From an uncultured Bacilli bacterium (GTDB taxonomy: Bacteria; Bacillota_I; Bacilli_A; RF39; UBA660): 48,986 bases of DNA. The stretch spans positions 1-48,986 of the forward strand of contig CAKOZD010000011.1 of the NCBI GenBank assembly GCA_934131175.1, read 5' to 3'. The notes beneath the pieces are model-generated. The model was given only the letters and a program-made list of their open reading frames with translations, made no database searches and was not told where the DNA came from. This document shows, in pieces, positions 16,901-24,767 of this stretch. The position numbers and the translations under genes were made by a program. Position 1 is the stretch's first letter. Each line of letters begins with the position of its first letter.

Positions 16901-19532
16901 TAAGTACGCAAGAAAATATGCATTTACAAGATTTAATTTAAAAAGAGATAAAAGTACTTTACAAAGAGTTGATGGAGCAGAATGGTATAAGATAAATGAT
17001 GAAGATGAAGCATTTATTAGAAATAATGCGAATAATGATTATTCACCATACGTAGTTGAAGATATAAGTAGAGAATTAAAACCTATTATTCCAGATCCTG
17101 TACAACCAACAACAGCCCCAGTTAATAATAATGACGATGTAAAAGAAAGAGTTAAGATATTAATTGATACAAATACTGGAGATAAGTATGCAAGAAAATA
17201 TGCATTTACAAGATTTAATTTAAAAAGAGATAAAAGTACTTTACAAAGAGTAGATGGAGCAGAATGGTATAAGATAAATGATGAAGATGAAGCATTTATT
17301 AGAAATAATGCGGATAATGATTATTCACCATACGTAGTTGAAGATATTGAAAGAGAATTAGTAATACCAATTACAACACCACCAACAACTGCAGCACCAA
17401 CAACGGGAATCAATATTACAACACCGCCAACGACTTCAGCACCAACAACAGGAATCAATATCACAACACCTCCAACGACTGCAGCACCAACAACAGGAAT
17501 CAATATCACAACACCGCCAACAACTTCAGCACCAACAACAGGAATCAATATCACAACACCGCCAACAACTGCAGCACCAACAACAGGAATCAATATCACA
17601 ACACCACCAACAACTGCAGCACCAACAACAGGAATCAATATCACAACACCACCAACAACTTCAGCACCAACAACAGGAATCAATATTACAACACCGCCAA
17701 CAACAATACCAAAACCAGAGCCAGCACCTAAAGCTGATGATCATGCAAAACCTCATGTTGAACAAATTATTGAAAAACTTATAACTGGTTTAGATATTCG
17801 TCCTAAAGATGCTAAGAGATATACAGCAAGTAATATAAAAGTTGCAAGTAAGTTTAAAAATGAATTAAAATCTGGAAATTATTTATATAATATTGTTCAT
17901 GTTGTTCCAGCAACATTTAAATCTGGTGTTTCTTTATTTAGCAAGTTATCTGGTAAGTTAATGACAAGTAAGCGTGCAAAAGATTCAATGCATGAGTTAG
18001 AAAAAAGAGTTAATAATTTAACTGAGGAAGAACTTGATGTTTTATTTGAGGAATATAGAGGTTCTCAATTAAAAACAGATATGAATATTCAAATTAATCC
18101 TTTAATCTTACCAAAATTAAAAGAACATGGTATGAAAAAAGTTCAAGTTTATAATGTTACTTTAACAAATTGTTATTCTTCTTTATTCAATGATTTAGGT
18201 ACAATTAATTCTATTGATGAACAATTAAGTGGAAATATAGATGACGCTTTAAGAAGTCAACTTGAAGTACAAAGAAAAGATATTTATGCAAAAGCATCTG
18301 ATGAAATTAGAACAATTATTGATACAAGAAATAAGGCTAATAATTTATTATCAGGAGGTATTCACGGATTAGAAGAAGATTTTAAAGCTGTTGCAACTAA
18401 ATTAAGTTATGCAGGTATGAGATTTGCTAAAGTTGGTAAATTTGATAATGAATTACAAAAGAAACTTGCTCATGAAGGTAAGGGATTAAATACTGCTTTA
18501 TTTGAGAAGAATGATGAAGATATTGTTAAACACTTTGTTGGACTTGAAACTTTATATCATGAAAATACTGATATAAGAGGTAGTGTATTTGGTACTAGAA
18601 GTGAAGGGGCTAAATACTATTCTCCACTTGCAGCAGAGTTTGATTATAGAGATGATCCATTTATTAGAGATTTATTTACAACAGTTTCTCTTACAACAGC
18701 AACAATAAGTGCAGTAAATGCATTTAGAGTTCATCAAATAGAGCAACAAAGAATAATTGATGGTAAGAACCAAGAAATTAATAGTGCTAATAGTATCAAT
18801 GATGGTAGAATGGACTATGTTCATCAAACTGCCAATGATATTACTGGTAAGAGACAAACATTTAGTGAAGGAATGAAGGCTCAAGCACAACAAGATTCTG
18901 CTAATATTGCTAATGCTCAAGAACGTGCTGCACTTGATAGCACTAATTGGGGATTTGGTAGTCAATATAGAGTAACAGATGATGCACATCATGCATTCTT
19001 TAATCAAAATTATGATAATGTTACTTCACAAATTAATGACATTACAAGTAGATATGGTCAAGGAAATATAACTGAGGCTCAAGCTTTACAAGAGTTAGCA
19101 CAAGTTGCTAATTCATCACAATCAACACTTTCTCAAGTTGCAAGTGATTGTTTAAATATTTTAAGACCATATGCAGCAAGCCATCCACAATTTGATTTAC
19201 ATGCTGTAGAAGAATCATTTAATTATATGGTGTCTAATCCAGATGCAATAGTAAATATGAATAATGCAGCAGTTGATGTTACAAATTTAGCAGAAGGATT
19301 AAAGGGATTATCTGCTGAACATGTAAGTGCTTTATCTAGTTTACCTAGTGATATGCTTACAACATTTATGGCAGCAGCAAGTTCTGCAGCCCTAGCATAT
19401 AATGTATCTAAGTCAATGGATGCTAATAAGCGTAAAGGACGTTATGGAAATCAAGTAACTGATATGATGGATGAATATTTATATGGTAGTGAAGAAGCAG
19501 AGGATGTTTCTGAAAATACTAGAAGAAGATAA
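13923..19532 (+). CDS. giant modular repeat protein (1869 residues) with coiled coils and a Thr/Pro repeat hinge
   Basis: The N-terminus (1-70) is a coiled coil. Two module types alternate as A-B-A-B starting near residues 110, 188, 320 and 398: A begins IYEGTLILDGLRMSEEEQ, B begins IYRGTYILDGPRISE. A divergent copy lies near 810. Long coiled coils fill about 490-680. Two near-identical 94-residue repeats follow (about 980-1142; ARKYAFTRFNLKRD). Then come seven 15-residue TTPPTT[AS]APTTGINI units (1151-1255) and a helical C-terminal part (1275-1869) with weakly hydrophobic stretches near 1590 and 1820. There is no signal peptide or wall anchor. A role in cytoplasmic or cell-pole architecture, or a surface role by unknown export, is speculation. 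GGTGG lies 8 bases upstream. Confidence 0.7.
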   Translation: MNNSELEKAYDEYEKLLDEKNYLEQDLADLGERKGNAPKEEFDKVKEKLNDIYDEIEKVGEKIAELSKDNIDSNEKIEDSEDSLEDRDENINNKITSNIIVEFEEREKEIYEGTLILDGLRMSEEEQKNKIISMMKADGIEVSNPDNLVIGYEGADDDYGISETQTTRFVVKEKKVVPVQYRVSKEEIYRGTYILDGPRISEKQQRERIYNMMREAGVNVSDEDNLDIRYEGASDDEGLSETQTSEVVVYRVSKEEIGELTDNLDKEDKNEQDINDELSIESGLVDDKNTNEIQKDENMKSEEKEVLTSIVYELEDGYKDIYEGTLILDGLRMSEKEQKQKIMDMMKKDGVEVKNPDNLIIGYEGADDDYGISETQTTKFVVREKTKYKVPYKVTEEEIYRGTYILDGPRISEEEQKERIYRMMREAGVQVGDKDSLDIRYEGASDDDGLSETQTSEVVVYRVSKEKVESTELPKEEVIDEKQDANTLEKEEDLSTNLKSELSEIKELKEQLSSISSDTEREELISKISEKLSSLEEKVDTVEDDFSKELLEIEKNIKDAERILKEDLEKYEQSYEKLKSIITEYNKKKEEADILTDEELDKLNDEYNAAKMVENDNAKQIKSEIDVFKKNLSSLKRKRTTIKKDIMNATALGLSVSEYKEITSTLSKRKLLDEVLARKGLTDIINIPSKERTKEQKATLKQAKADVLNEIAEFERNSSSKVSALDAIVALYNIDSKVIEAAKPRNVKVKKDELMVINDNSKKLPARINNPVANNTLNNEAPLRAPEDMVIVNELKNKDNKSTDDEVEKPIYEGVLANDPIRRSDDEIKQAILNEMIANGVDVESIDDFDLEIDPVEDDNGISESLYNNYRVYRKSKDKSGDQPTPTPTPIEEERGLTEKYRIYVDSDNNSICYVPIPTIERFGIADHGRDIKVDGITCNRISLDAVKYIIENANNNYSPYEVEIRSIPSIEEFNENDVDERIRILTDTATGDKYARKYAFTRFNLKRDKSTLQRVDGAEWYKINDEDEAFIRNNANNDYSPYVVEDISRELKPIIPDPVQPTTAPVNNNDDVKERVKILIDTNTGDKYARKYAFTRFNLKRDKSTLQRVDGAEWYKINDEDEAFIRNNADNDYSPYVVEDIERELVIPITTPPTTAAPTTGINITTPPTTSAPTTGINITTPPTTAAPTTGINITTPPTTSAPTTGINITTPPTTAAPTTGINITTPPTTAAPTTGINITTPPTTSAPTTGINITTPPTTIPKPEPAPKADDHAKPHVEQIIEKLITGLDIRPKDAKRYTASNIKVASKFKNELKSGNYLYNIVHVVPATFKSGVSLFSKLSGKLMTSKRAKDSMHELEKRVNNLTEEELDVLFEEYRGSQLKTDMNIQINPLILPKLKEHGMKKVQVYNVTLTNCYSSLFNDLGTINSIDEQLSGNIDDALRSQLEVQRKDIYAKASDEIRTIIDTRNKANNLLSGGIHGLEEDFKAVATKLSYAGMRFAKVGKFDNELQKKLAHEGKGLNTALFEKNDEDIVKHFVGLETLYHENTDIRGSVFGTRSEGAKYYSPLAAEFDYRDDPFIRDLFTTVSLTTATISAVNAFRVHQIEQQRIIDGKNQEINSANSINDGRMDYVHQTANDITGKRQTFSEGMKAQAQQDSANIANAQERAALDSTNWGFGSQYRVTDDAHHAFFNQNYDNVTSQINDITSRYGQGNITEAQALQELAQVANSSQSTLSQVASDCLNILRPYAASHPQFDLHAVEESFNYMVSNPDAIVNMNNAAVDVTNLAEGLKGLSAEHVSALSSLPSDMLTTFMAAASSAALAYNVSKSMDANKRKGRYGNQVTDMMDEYLYGSEEAEDVSENTRRR
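14249..15310 (+). repeat. duplicated A-B protein modules inside the giant gene
   Basis: The pair of modules at about 14249-14690 reappears at about 14880-15310, roughly 630 bases later. The YEGADDDYGISETQTT and YEGASDD segments are almost the same in each. This points to tandem duplication of an A-B unit. Confidence 0.75.
16859..17348 (+). repeat. near-identical 282-bp-offset coding repeat
   Basis: About 16859-17066 and 17141-17348 encode almost the same domain. From the ARKYAFTR segment to SPYVVEDI only scattered bases differ, so the duplication is recent or maintained by conversion. Confidence 0.85.
17373..17705 (+). repeat. 45-bp tandem repeat (Thr/Pro hinge), seven full copies plus a partial
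   Basis: Units of 45 bp starting at 17373 encode TTPPTT[AS]APTTGINI. Third-position and A/S differences between units are few. The frame is kept, so copy number could change the hinge length without breaking the gene. Confidence 0.9.
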
Positions 19533-19538
19533 TATTAC

Positions 19539-19567
19539 AGAGTAATGGTAATTTCATTACTCTTTTT
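19539..19567 (+). terminator. intrinsic terminator after the giant gene
   Basis: A 9-bp perfect stem AGAGTAATG with CATTACTCT around a 7-base loop is followed by five T. Confidence 0.85.
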
Positions 19568-19675
19568 CTGTTTATTTGTGGACTTTTTTTCTTATATAAT
19601 ATAAAATAGTCTTTGTATTTTTATTAAATATAGACTTTTATTATTAAATAATTAAAAAATACATATAAAAATGAC

Positions 19676-19699
19676 TTATAGCGTTTGACTTTGCTATAA
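19676..19699 (+). promoter_or_regulatory. LysR-type operator: perfect inverted repeat over the -35 box
   Basis: TTATAGC (19676-19682) and GCTATAA (19693-19699) are perfect inverted arms with a 10-base spacer. They contain the T-N11-A form of LysR sites and enclose the -35 hexamer TTGACT. Binding here by the LysR protein encoded directly downstream would block RNA polymerase, so autorepression is likely. The binding itself is inferred. Confidence 0.75.
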
Positions 19700-19713
19700 A
19701 TTTGTAATATAAT
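19685..19713 (+). promoter_or_regulatory. promoter of the lysR/radical-SAM/NADAR-DHH operon
   Basis: TTGACT (19685-19690), a 17-base spacer and TATAAT (19708-19713) form a near-consensus promoter. Transcription should start near 19720, only about 13 bases before the lysR ATG. The GTCGC-GAG-GCGAC hairpin (19716-19728) at this 5' end contains the GAGG ribosome binding site. Confidence 0.85.
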
Positions 19714-19732
19714 ATGTCGCGAGGCGACGGTT

Positions 19733-20626
19733 ATGAATATAGATTATAATTTATATAAAATATTTTTATACTTATACGAGGAAAAGAGTATTTCTAAAAC
19801 TGCTGCGAAATTATATGTTTCACAGCCAGCGATTAGTTATAGTTTAAAAGAATTAGAAAACCAATTGGGATACACTTTGTTTTATCGTAATTCTAAAGGA
19901 ATTGAACCTACACTTGAAGCAAAGGAATTATATACTTATGTTTCAACTGCATTTAATATATTTAATGATGCAGAAGAACATATAAAGAACCTTAATAGTT
20001 TAAATATAGGTTGTATAAGAATTGGTACACCATCACATATTGGAATATTTTATTTAACTAATTATATAGCTGATTTTAGAAGAATATATCCTGGTATTAA
20101 ATTTGAGATTGTATCAAGGTCTACATCTGATATGGTAGATATGTTAGAGGCTAGAAAACTTGATATTATTGTTGATACTTTACCTATTAATAGTAAAAAG
20201 AATGTAACTAAAGTAACACTTTCTAAATTACACAATTGTTTTGCATACAATAAAAATATAATGAAGGATGTTCATATTAATAATGTAACAGATTTAAAAA
20301 ATTATCCATTAGTTTTACCTAGTGCAACATCTTCAATTAGATTAAAGTTAGATGAATACATGGAATCTAAGAATACTAAGCTTAGTCCAATTCTTGAATC
20401 TTGGACAACAGAAATGATGCTTGAAATGGTAAGAAAAGGAGTAGGTATTGGTTATTTCATAAAGAATGTAATTGATACTCAAAATGATAAGGATGATTTT
20501 CAAGTAATAAGTTTTGATAATGAATTACCAGCAGTTGATGTATGTTGTGTTTATGTTGATGAGTTTTTATCAGCAGCAACACATAAATTTATAGAAATGA
20601 TAACAAGTAATAAAGTAGGGGATTAA
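19733..20626 (+). CDS. LysR family transcriptional regulator
   Basis: This 297-residue regulator has the LysR helix-turn-helix in residues 1-60 (SISKTAAKLYVSQPAISYSLKELE, a classic LysR recognition helix) and a periplasmic-binding-like effector domain (about 88-290). It heads an operon with a radical SAM gene 3 bases downstream and a NADAR-DHH gene after that. An unusual point is that it is transcribed with its probable target genes instead of divergently. Autoregulation is suggested by the operator at 19676-19699. The effector is unknown, but a metabolite of the downstream enzymes is the simplest guess. Confidence 0.9.
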   Translation: MNIDYNLYKIFLYLYEEKSISKTAAKLYVSQPAISYSLKELENQLGYTLFYRNSKGIEPTLEAKELYTYVSTAFNIFNDAEEHIKNLNSLNIGCIRIGTPSHIGIFYLTNYIADFRRIYPGIKFEIVSRSTSDMVDMLEARKLDIIVDTLPINSKKNVTKVTLSKLHNCFAYNKNIMKDVHINNVTDLKNYPLVLPSATSSIRLKLDEYMESKNTKLSPILESWTTEMMLEMVRKGVGIGYFIKNVIDTQNDKDDFQVISFDNELPAVDVCCVYVDEFLSAATHKFIEMITSNKVGD

Positions 20627-20629
20627 AAT

Positions 20630-22258
20630 ATGAAGTTTTTATTAAGTGATGAGAAAAATATTAGTAATAGTGATTTAGAAATTAGACAAAAGTTATATGA
20701 TGAGTTTATGATGTTACCAGAAACATTTGTTTCTAAGATGAGACATTTACAACCACAAATAGGTTGTTTCAATAACTGTAGTTTTTGTAGTAAGTTTTCA
20801 GTTTGTAAGAGTGAATACTGGTCTTTAGATAGTTTAAGAAATGTAATTGCTGCTCTTAAATATACTGCGAGAAATTATACTAAAGATGATATATTACTTG
20901 CTTGGGATAGAAAAGAACATCGTGTAGGAGTAATTTTTCCGTATTTAAATAATGATATTTCACTATATCCATATTTAGAAGAATATATTGATTTATGTTA
21001 TAGAGAGCTTGGTGTTCGTACAAGAATTTCTACAGTTGGTTTTTCAAGACATAATGAGCTATTAAATAAGGTTCATAAAAAGATTTGTTCAAATGATTTA
21101 ATTTATGCATTAGGTGGAGTTAGACTTTCAGTATGTCAATATGGTCGTGTTTGGGAAGAAAAGTGTGAAAAGAATTCTTTAGATGATTATGAGAAGGATT
21201 TAGCAAACTTCTTAAATATATATAAACCATATTATGAAAAGTTTGGTACTGGTTCTAGAAAAATGTGTGTAGAATTAAGATATAGTCCGTTAGTTGAAAA
21301 TAGTGAAGTATTTGTATTTGAATATAATAATAAATTTGTAATCGCAACAAGTAATTATTTATTTATATCAAAAGAAGAAAATATAGAATTTTCAGAGAGT
21401 TATGTTGCTGATCCATATAAGCATGCTTTAACATTAAGTAATGATGGAATTATTTTTAACGAGTATAATTTAGATTTTAAGGCTAGTAGTCAAGAAGAAG
21501 TAATTGAATATATTGAATCTAGACTAGGTAATGTTGAAAAAGAAGTTGAAGTTTATTTATTTAAAAATAAAGATGGTATATATTATTCAATTGATCCTAA
21601 ACTTACAAGTTCTGGTAATTATGGTATGAATATTTATCCTATTACTGATGTTAGAGTTAAGTCTGGTTATTTAGTTACTGAAAGATTCTTCTTAAATGCT
21701 ATGTATAATTTTAAGAAGAAAAAAGGATATGGATTAAAGGATGCTCTTAGTAATACTACATATGATGATTGTAATGAAGTTTTAAAATTATTAGAAGAGT
21801 ATGCTAATTATTATAATGAAAATGGAAAAGTTGATAAGAGTGAGTATATTAAAGAACATGTTATTCCATTGATAAATGTTTATATTAATGCACTTAGACT
21901 TGCTGGATATTCATCTGATGCATTTTTTGATAAGAACTTCACAATAGATACTGGAATGATTTGTAATTTAGGTAGAGCAATTAATTTATTTAAAGGATTA
22001 ACTAAGTTTATTAATGAACCACTAACTCCTACACATGAAAGAAATTATGGTAGACATTGTTCAACTATGAAACAAGAAAACAGTGTTTGGTTATTAGGTT
22101 GTGATTTTCATAATAGTATTTCTATTGAAAAATTAGATTTATTTAATACTGCTTCAGTAGAGGGACAAACTTCATTTAAGAAGAAAATTACAATAGATAA
22201 TTTTAATAAAAATATTAGTCAAGATGAGAAATATTTATATCCAGGAGAAGTAGAATAA
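20630..22258 (+). CDS. radical SAM family protein of unknown function
   Basis: The 542-residue protein carries a CxxxCxxC cluster motif (C46, C50, C53 in GCFNNCSFC) with another Cys at 59, typical of radical SAM enzymes that bind a 4Fe-4S cluster and cleave SAM. The core region runs to about residue 210 (GGVRLSVCQYGR). The remaining 330 residues are not recognised. It starts 3 bases after lysR and its stop overlaps the next ATG by one base, so the three genes act together. A substrate related to nucleotides or nicotinamide is suggested only by its NADAR-DHH neighbour. Confidence 0.8.
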   Translation: MKFLLSDEKNISNSDLEIRQKLYDEFMMLPETFVSKMRHLQPQIGCFNNCSFCSKFSVCKSEYWSLDSLRNVIAALKYTARNYTKDDILLAWDRKEHRVGVIFPYLNNDISLYPYLEEYIDLCYRELGVRTRISTVGFSRHNELLNKVHKKICSNDLIYALGGVRLSVCQYGRVWEEKCEKNSLDDYEKDLANFLNIYKPYYEKFGTGSRKMCVELRYSPLVENSEVFVFEYNNKFVIATSNYLFISKEENIEFSESYVADPYKHALTLSNDGIIFNEYNLDFKASSQEEVIEYIESRLGNVEKEVEVYLFKNKDGIYYSIDPKLTSSGNYGMNIYPITDVRVKSGYLVTERFFLNAMYNFKKKKGYGLKDALSNTTYDDCNEVLKLLEEYANYYNENGKVDKSEYIKEHVIPLINVYINALRLAGYSSDAFFDKNFTIDTGMICNLGRAINLFKGLTKFINEPLTPTHERNYGRHCSTMKQENSVWLLGCDFHNSISIEKLDLFNTASVEGQTSFKKKITIDNFNKNISQDEKYLYPGEVE

Positions 22259-23562
22259 TGTCAGTTGATTTTTATAAAGAATTTGGTGAATTAGGATATC
22301 TTGCTAATTATTCTAATCATGGTTTTTATGAAAATGGTGTGTTTTATAAAACAGTTGAACATTATTATCAAGCAAAGAAATATGATAATCCTACTATAAT
22401 AAAAAAAATACTAGAAGCAGATACTCCAAAAGAAGCGTCGACTATTGGAAGAGATAGAAGTAATATACGTATTCCTAATTTTAAAAATATAAAAGATGAT
22501 GTTATGTTTCAAGGAATATATTTAAAATTCATGGCTCATCCTGATATTAGAGCTAAATTAATTGAAACAGGTAATAGAATGATTCGTGAAATGACAATAA
22601 ATGAGTTTTATTGGGGTGTTGGTCATGATTTATCAGGAGAGAATCACATAGGTAAAATATTATGTGGTGTTCGAGAAAAAATAAAGAATGATATGATTGA
22701 TAATTTAATAAAAGAAAATCAAGGAAAAAGAGTATATATTATTGGACATAATAATCCTGATTGTGATTCTTTTTTCTCAGCAATCCTTCTATCTAGAATA
22801 TTAAAGTGTTATGGTGTTGATGTAGTCTCTTGTGTAAGAGATGAAAATTTTATTGATAAAGATATTGTTAATGATATAAATAAAGATGATTATCAAGTTA
22901 TTAATGATTTTAATGATAAGAATTTCATTCTAGTAGATCATAATAATTTACTTGGTATTCCAAAAGAAAATGTTATATTTTCAATAGATCATCATAAAAT
23001 AACAGGAGATGTTCTTAATTTAATTGAAATAGAGTATGCATCATGTGGTTTACTTATATATGATTTATTTAAGAAAAAATATCAGTTTAATGATTTAGAG
23101 AAGATGTATATAATTATGACTGTTTTAACAGATACAGATTATCTTACTAGTAGTAGGTTTTCTTGTTATGACAAAGAATTATTTAATGAAGTGAATAATT
23201 GTAATATTGACATTTCTGATTTAAAAAAGAAGTATTTTAAAACTACTGATTTTAATAATAATGTAGTAGACAATTTAATTAATAATTCTAAAGAATATAA
23301 TTTTAATGATAAAGTTATAAGAAGAAGTTTAATAACTGGTTATGGTAATGACTATGATATGTATTATGACAAGTATGTCTCTTTAATGAGTGATGCTAAT
23401 ATTGATTTATTAATATTTTGTGATTATGAGAATATGAAGACTTATTTTAATTTTAATGGAGAAAATAGGTCTATGCCAAAGTTTACTTCTAGTACTAATT
23501 TGGTACTTAATTATATTAATGATTTATCAGAATATTTAAAAAATAGCTATATTAAGATATAA
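22258..23562 (+). CDS. NADAR domain fused to a DHH-family phosphoesterase
   Basis: The N-terminal half (about 1-150) is a NADAR (YbiA-like) domain: FKTVEHYYQAKK-type core, EASTIGR, FYWGVG and NHIGKILCGVR. NADAR domains act as N-glycosidases on riboflavin-pathway or ADP-ribosylated substrates. The C-terminal half (158-434) is a DHH phosphoesterase: GHNNPDCDS (163-171), VDHN (226-229) and SIDHH (242-246), metal-binding motifs of the Mn-dependent pyrophosphatase/exopolyphosphatase superfamily. The fusion implies sequential attack on one molecule: base release, then phosphoester cleavage. The reaction is inferred. Overlap with the upstream stop codon by one base indicates coupled translation. Confidence 0.85.
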   Translation: MSVDFYKEFGELGYLANYSNHGFYENGVFYKTVEHYYQAKKYDNPTIIKKILEADTPKEASTIGRDRSNIRIPNFKNIKDDVMFQGIYLKFMAHPDIRAKLIETGNRMIREMTINEFYWGVGHDLSGENHIGKILCGVREKIKNDMIDNLIKENQGKRVYIIGHNNPDCDSFFSAILLSRILKCYGVDVVSCVRDENFIDKDIVNDINKDDYQVINDFNDKNFILVDHNNLLGIPKENVIFSIDHHKITGDVLNLIEIEYASCGLLIYDLFKKKYQFNDLEKMYIIMTVLTDTDYLTSSRFSCYDKELFNEVNNCNIDISDLKKKYFKTTDFNNNVVDNLINNSKEYNFNDKVIRRSLITGYGNDYDMYYDKYVSLMSDANIDLLIFCDYENMKTYFNFNGENRSMPKFTSSTNLVLNYINDLSEYLKNSYIKI

Positions 23563-23624
23563 ATGAAATTTATCTACTTAATTGTATATAAATTTTTTTT
23601 ATGATTAATATTAAAAATATATGT

Positions 23625-23654
23625 TTGCTTTATAACTATAGACTAGCGTAAAAT
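23625..23654 (+). promoter_or_regulatory. promoter of a small orphan gene
   Basis: TTGCTT (23625-23630), 18-base spacer and TAAAAT (23649-23654) precede the start at 23692. Confidence 0.5.
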
Positions 23655-23691
23655 ATATTTTATACAAGAGACTTTGGGAGTAGGTGAAGAT

Positions 23692-23916
23692 ATGTTTGAT
23701 GTAGAAGATTTAAAACTAAATAATCATAGTAGCAACAAGAAAAATTTATATACATATTATTCAGCTAAGAAATTATATTTATCGTATAAATCGTCAAAGT
23801 ATTTATTACTTGAGAAGGTTGAACCTAAAGAGATAGAAAGTATAAGTTTAACTACTAGAAATACGATGGTTATAAGTAAAGAAAATGGAATATTATTATT
23901 TCCAAGAAAGTTTTAA
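23692..23916 (+). CDS. small orphan protein, 74 residues
   Basis: The product is Lys/Ser/Tyr-rich, without membrane segment or signal. AGGTGAAG lies just before the ATG at 23692, which is preferred over an upstream TTG at 23674. It has its own promoter and terminator. No family is recognised; the pattern (LLLEKVEPKEIESISLTTRN) could be a small beta-structured regulator-like protein, but this is a guess. Confidence 0.5.
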   Translation: MFDVEDLKLNNHSSNKKNLYTYYSAKKLYLSYKSSKYLLLEKVEPKEIESISLTTRNTMVISKENGILLFPRKF

Positions 23917-23945
23917 GATATAGGTGTTTACTTATATCTTTTTTT
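23915..23945 (+). terminator. intrinsic terminator after the small orphan
   Basis: AAGATATAGG with CTTATATCTT (one G-U pair) around a 6-base loop, followed by a T run. It overlaps the stop codon. Confidence 0.75.
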
Positions 23946-23952
23946 GCAATTA

Positions 23953-23981
23953 TTTACCCGAAAAATGATGTATGATATAAT
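23953..23981 (+). promoter_or_regulatory. promoter in front of the decayed toxin-like fragment
   Basis: TTTACC (23953-23958), 17-base spacer and TATAAT (23976-23981) with a TGA extension. It would drive the decayed fragment and the DUF2691-like gene. Confidence 0.6.
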
Positions 23982-24001
23982 GTTAATGTGAAGTAAAAAT
24001 A

Positions 24002-24118
24002 ATGTCGTTAAAGAATTCTCATGAACATGATTGAACGTTGGATTAAGATGGTAAACCACATATAGGTGATGCACATGATTTTTCTAAAACTATTATAGAA
24101 GCAACTGTTATACCTTAA
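24002..24118 (+). pseudogene. decayed C-terminal fragment, toxin-tail-like, with two in-frame stops
   Basis: Reading from the ATG at 24002 gives MSLKNSHEHD, a TGA, TLD, a TAA, then DGKPHIGDAHDFSKTIIEA, ending at TAA 24116-24118. The two stops at 24032 and 24044 look like mutated TGG and CAA/GAA codons. The end joins the ribosome binding site of the next gene (AAGGAGG). A short His/Asp-rich C-terminal fragment directly upstream of an immunity-like gene is the usual debris of polymorphic toxins, but the toxin family is not identified. Confidence 0.55.
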
Positions 24119-24127
24119 GGAGGATTT

Positions 24128-24595
24128 ATGATTGGTATAAAATTTTTAATAAAAAATGAATATGATATAATTTTGAATAAAATATTTCGTGGTATAGATT
24201 GTTCCAACTTTAGATGGAAACTTGAAGATGAAGAAGTATTCGGTGAACATGGAGAATTTTTTTTTGATAAAACTGATTATAGTAATGATGAATTTCAAAA
24301 TATGATTCAAAAGAAACATTATCCAGTACACTTAAATTTACAAATGTATTATAAGAATAGTGATGTAAATGAGATAAATAATTATAATCAATATCTAACA
24401 AGTCCATGTCAACTTATTATATTTATAGTTGATAATATTTTTGTTGAAATATATGCTAAAAATCAAACTATATTAGAAAAAATATCAAAAAATGCAGTTG
24501 ATTTTGATTTTTCTAATATTGAATATATTAATGAGAGTTTAGATACATACAAGAAATTTTCTCAATATTGTCAATTATTGAGTGTAGATAGGTGA
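24128..24595 (+). CDS. DUF2691-like protein, probable orphan immunity gene
   Basis: The 155-residue acidic cytoplasmic protein resembles the DUF2691 family in the pattern IKNEYDIILNKIFRGIDCSN.W, EYFF and NAVDFDFSNIEYI. The assignment is from memory of the family pattern, so moderate. The position behind a decayed toxin-like tail, sharing its promoter, fits an immunity gene kept after loss of its toxin. AAGGAGG lies 5 bases upstream of the ATG. Confidence 0.6.
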   Translation: MIGIKFLIKNEYDIILNKIFRGIDCSNFRWKLEDEEVFGEHGEFFFDKTDYSNDEFQNMIQKKHYPVHLNLQMYYKNSDVNEINNYNQYLTSPCQLIIFIVDNIFVEIYAKNQTILEKISKNAVDFDFSNIEYINESLDTYKKFSQYCQLLSVDR

Positions 24596-24767
24596 AAGAG
24601 AAAATTAAATAAATTTATTCTTAATTGTAAAAATGAAAACCACTGGATAGTCCGATGGTTCTTTTGTTCTTTAGCATTGAGCCTTAAATAATGAAATCCT
24701 CCTTTGTTATAATTAGATTGCAGGTTGTCACTTGTAAAAAAGGGGTTGCGTCTCATATAGGACATAA

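Noticed and set aside
17321..17683. Minus-strand frame of repeated Val/Gly/Pro units opposite the Thr/Pro hinge
   Set aside because: It is only the antisense reading of the 45-bp repeats.
17373..17705. CRISPR-like array
   Set aside because: The repeats are contiguous 45-bp coding units without unique spacers.
24032..24034. TGA read as Trp (mycoplasma code)
   Set aside because: TGA ends real genes at 24593-24595, 37997-37999 and 48608-48610, and TGG is used for Trp throughout; a TAA also interrupts the same fragment.
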